In this document: piece by piece, positions 12,702 through 13,893 of the stretch
Position numbering within the stretch: the stretch's first letter is position 1
Layout: each line of letters begins with the position of its first letter
Assembly (NCBI GenBank): GCA_947625365.1
Contig: CANQNZ010000026.1
Span: forward strand, 1-13,893
Direction of reading: 5' to 3'
Length of the DNA: 13,893 nt
Origin: an uncultured Bacilli bacterium
Lineage (GTDB): Bacteria > Bacillota_I > Bacilli_A > RF39 > UBA660
The notes under the pieces: model-generated
What the model was told of the DNA's origin: nothing
The model's database searches: none
The model's input: the letters and a program-made list of their open reading frames with translations, nothing else
Made by a program: the position numbers and the translations under genes

Positions 12702-13893
12702 ATGGAAGAAAGAAATATTTTATGTATTGATTTAAAAAGTTTTTTTGCTTCATGTGAATGTGTAGAAAGACACTTAGACCCTTTTTCATATCCTCTTGTT
12801 GTAGCTAGTACTAAACAAGGTATGGGAGCAATGACTTTAGCAATAACACCCTATCTTAAGAAGAAAGGTTTAAAATCTCGCGGACGCCTATATGAGATAC
12901 CTAAAAATATTAAATATACCATTGTTCCACCTAGAATGAGCCTTTATATAAAGAAAAGTAAAGAAGTAGTCAGTATATATTTAGATTATGTTTCTCAAGA
13001 TGACATGCATGTTTATTCAATAGATGAAGTCTTTTTAGATGTTACGGATTATTTAAAATTATATAAAAAGACTGATTATCAATTAGCTGAAACTATTTTA
13101 CAAGATATTTATCAAAAAACTGGTCTTACGGCTACTTGTGGAATTGGGCCAAATTTATTACTAGCTAAAATAGCTATGGATACCGAAGCAAAAAAATATA
13201 AAAACGGCATAGCTCAGTGGTCATATGCAGATATTCCTACTAAATTGTGGCCTATTTCCCCTTTATCTAAAGTTTGGGGTATTGGGCCTCGCTTAGAAAA
13301 AAGATTAAATGCTTTAAACATTTTCTCAATCTATGATTTAGCCCACTATCCTAAAAATAAATTAAAAAATAAGTTTGGAGTTATGGGTGAAGAATTATGG
13401 AATCATGCTAATGGAATAGATGATAGTAAAATAGCCGATTACAAAAATATTGCCAAAGATAAATCAATTAGTCATAGTCAAGTCTTATTTAAGGATTATA
13501 ATGAAAATAATATTAAACTAATTATTGAAGAAATGACAGATGTATTAATGCAACGATTAAGAGAAAATAAAAAATTAACTAGTTGTGTTGGTTTAGGTAT
13601 CGGTTATTCTAAAAATGTTGGAAGCGGATTTTACCATGTAACAAAATTAGATACACCTACGGATGATATTAATACAATTCTACAAGCGTTTTATCTTTTA
13701 TTTGATAAGTATTATGAAAAATTACCTATTCGCAAGGTATCGTTATGTTTAGGAAGATTAAGTAAGAAAACAGGAATACAACTTTCTATTTTTGAAAGTG
13801 TCAAACAAATTAATACCAAAGAAAGTTATAATACTACTATTGATGATATTAAAAATAAATTTGGTAAAAACAGCATTGTCAAAGCTACTGCTT
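12702..13893 (+). CDS. Y-family DNA polymerase, UvrX/YqjW-like (3' end outside window)
   Basis: 397 codons are present; UvrX-type proteins are a little over 400 residues, so only a short tail is missing. Two adjacent ATGs exist (12699 and 12702); the second has better spacing (7 bases) from GGAG. Palm residues are intact: Asp10 in CIDLKSFFASCE, and Asp108-Glu109 in YSIDEVFLD. The thumb helix-hairpin-helix motifs appear as GIGPNLLLAKIAMD and VWGIGPRLEKRL, followed by a little-finger region. It should perform error-prone translesion synthesis after DNA damage. The CECVER and YPLVVAS wording fits the UvrX/UmuC-like branch rather than DinB (Pol IV), but the split is by eye. A strong promoter and LexA box upstream make SOS induction likely. 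Confidence 0.92.
   Translation, partial: MEERNILCIDLKSFFASCECVERHLDPFSYPLVVASTKQGMGAMTLAITPYLKKKGLKSRGRLYEIPKNIKYTIVPPRMSLYIKKSKEVVSIYLDYVSQDDMHVYSIDEVFLDVTDYLKLYKKTDYQLAETILQDIYQKTGLTATCGIGPNLLLAKIAMDTEAKKYKNGIAQWSYADIPTKLWPISPLSKVWGIGPRLEKRLNALNIFSIYDLAHYPKNKLKNKFGVMGEELWNHANGIDDSKIADYKNIAKDKSISHSQVLFKDYNENNIKLIIEEMTDVLMQRLRENKKLTSCVGLGIGYSKNVGSGFYHVTKLDTPTDDINTILQAFYLLFDKYYEKLPIRKVSLCLGRLSKKTGIQLSIFESVKQINTKESYNTTIDDIKNKFGKNSIVKATA

Noticed and set aside
1..13893. UGA-as-tryptophan code of Mycoplasma-type organisms
   Set aside because: TGA ends the lyase and SDR genes at sensible family lengths and Trp is encoded by TGG in conserved motifs such as WCGPC.
1..13893. tRNA, rRNA, insertion sequence or phage genes
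   Set aside because: I saw no cloverleaf, transposase, integrase or terminal inverted repeats; the window is covered by protein genes with short gaps.

Overview
The window is AT-rich DNA (roughly 30% GC by eye) from what is most likely an uncultured, anaerobic, low-GC Firmicute (Bacillota) of a gut Bacilli/RF39-like or clostridial type. The evidence is the Bacillus-type LexA box, an RNase HIII, strong AAGGAG-type ribosome binding sites, sortase-type and SipW-type surface proteins, and a 2-hydroxyacyl-CoA dehydratase-activase gene set typical of strict anaerobes. TGA is used as a stop and Trp is TGG, so the standard bacterial code applies, not the Mycoplasma code. Gene density is very high: no gap exceeds about 160 bases.

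Layout. 1-2887 (minus): a tightly overlapping three-gene operon, read DUF2229/COG3580, then COG3581, then an HgdC-like ATPase activator that runs off the left edge. 2961-4229 (minus): a secreted, sortase-type surface protein with a thioester-like domain that has lost the expected Gln. 4292-6267 (minus): a translationally coupled SDR reductase plus a PLP-dependent methionine gamma-lyase/aluminium-resistance family protein. 6340-8103 (minus): a large membrane-anchored surface protein. Its promoter spacer contains a run of nine Gs, and its C-terminal end carries a GC-rich stretch of NNC codons that looks like a diversity-generating-retroelement (DGR) variable region. 8257-10281: a reduced version of the conserved rnhC-cvpA-(mutS2)-trxA locus, with cvpA-trxA on minus and rnhC divergent on plus. 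10291-12540 (minus): a 749-residue protein made of seven tandem sigma-70 region-4-like modules plus a degenerate eighth, with no sigma region 2. 12702-13893 (plus): a Y-family DNA polymerase of the UvrX/YqjW type, cut off by the right edge, behind a strong promoter with a LexA box.

The most notable points are the sigma-region-4 array protein, the probable phase-variable promoter, and the candidate hypervariable C-terminus of the same surface protein. If both of the last two are real, that antigen would be switched on and off by slippage and varied in sequence by a second mechanism. No reverse transcriptase or template repeat is in the window, so the DGR idea rests on codon pattern alone.

Several genes end inside their own terminator hairpins. 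Promoters could be placed for the two surface proteins, the sigma-4 array gene, the polymerase gene and, weakly, the dehydratase-type operon.
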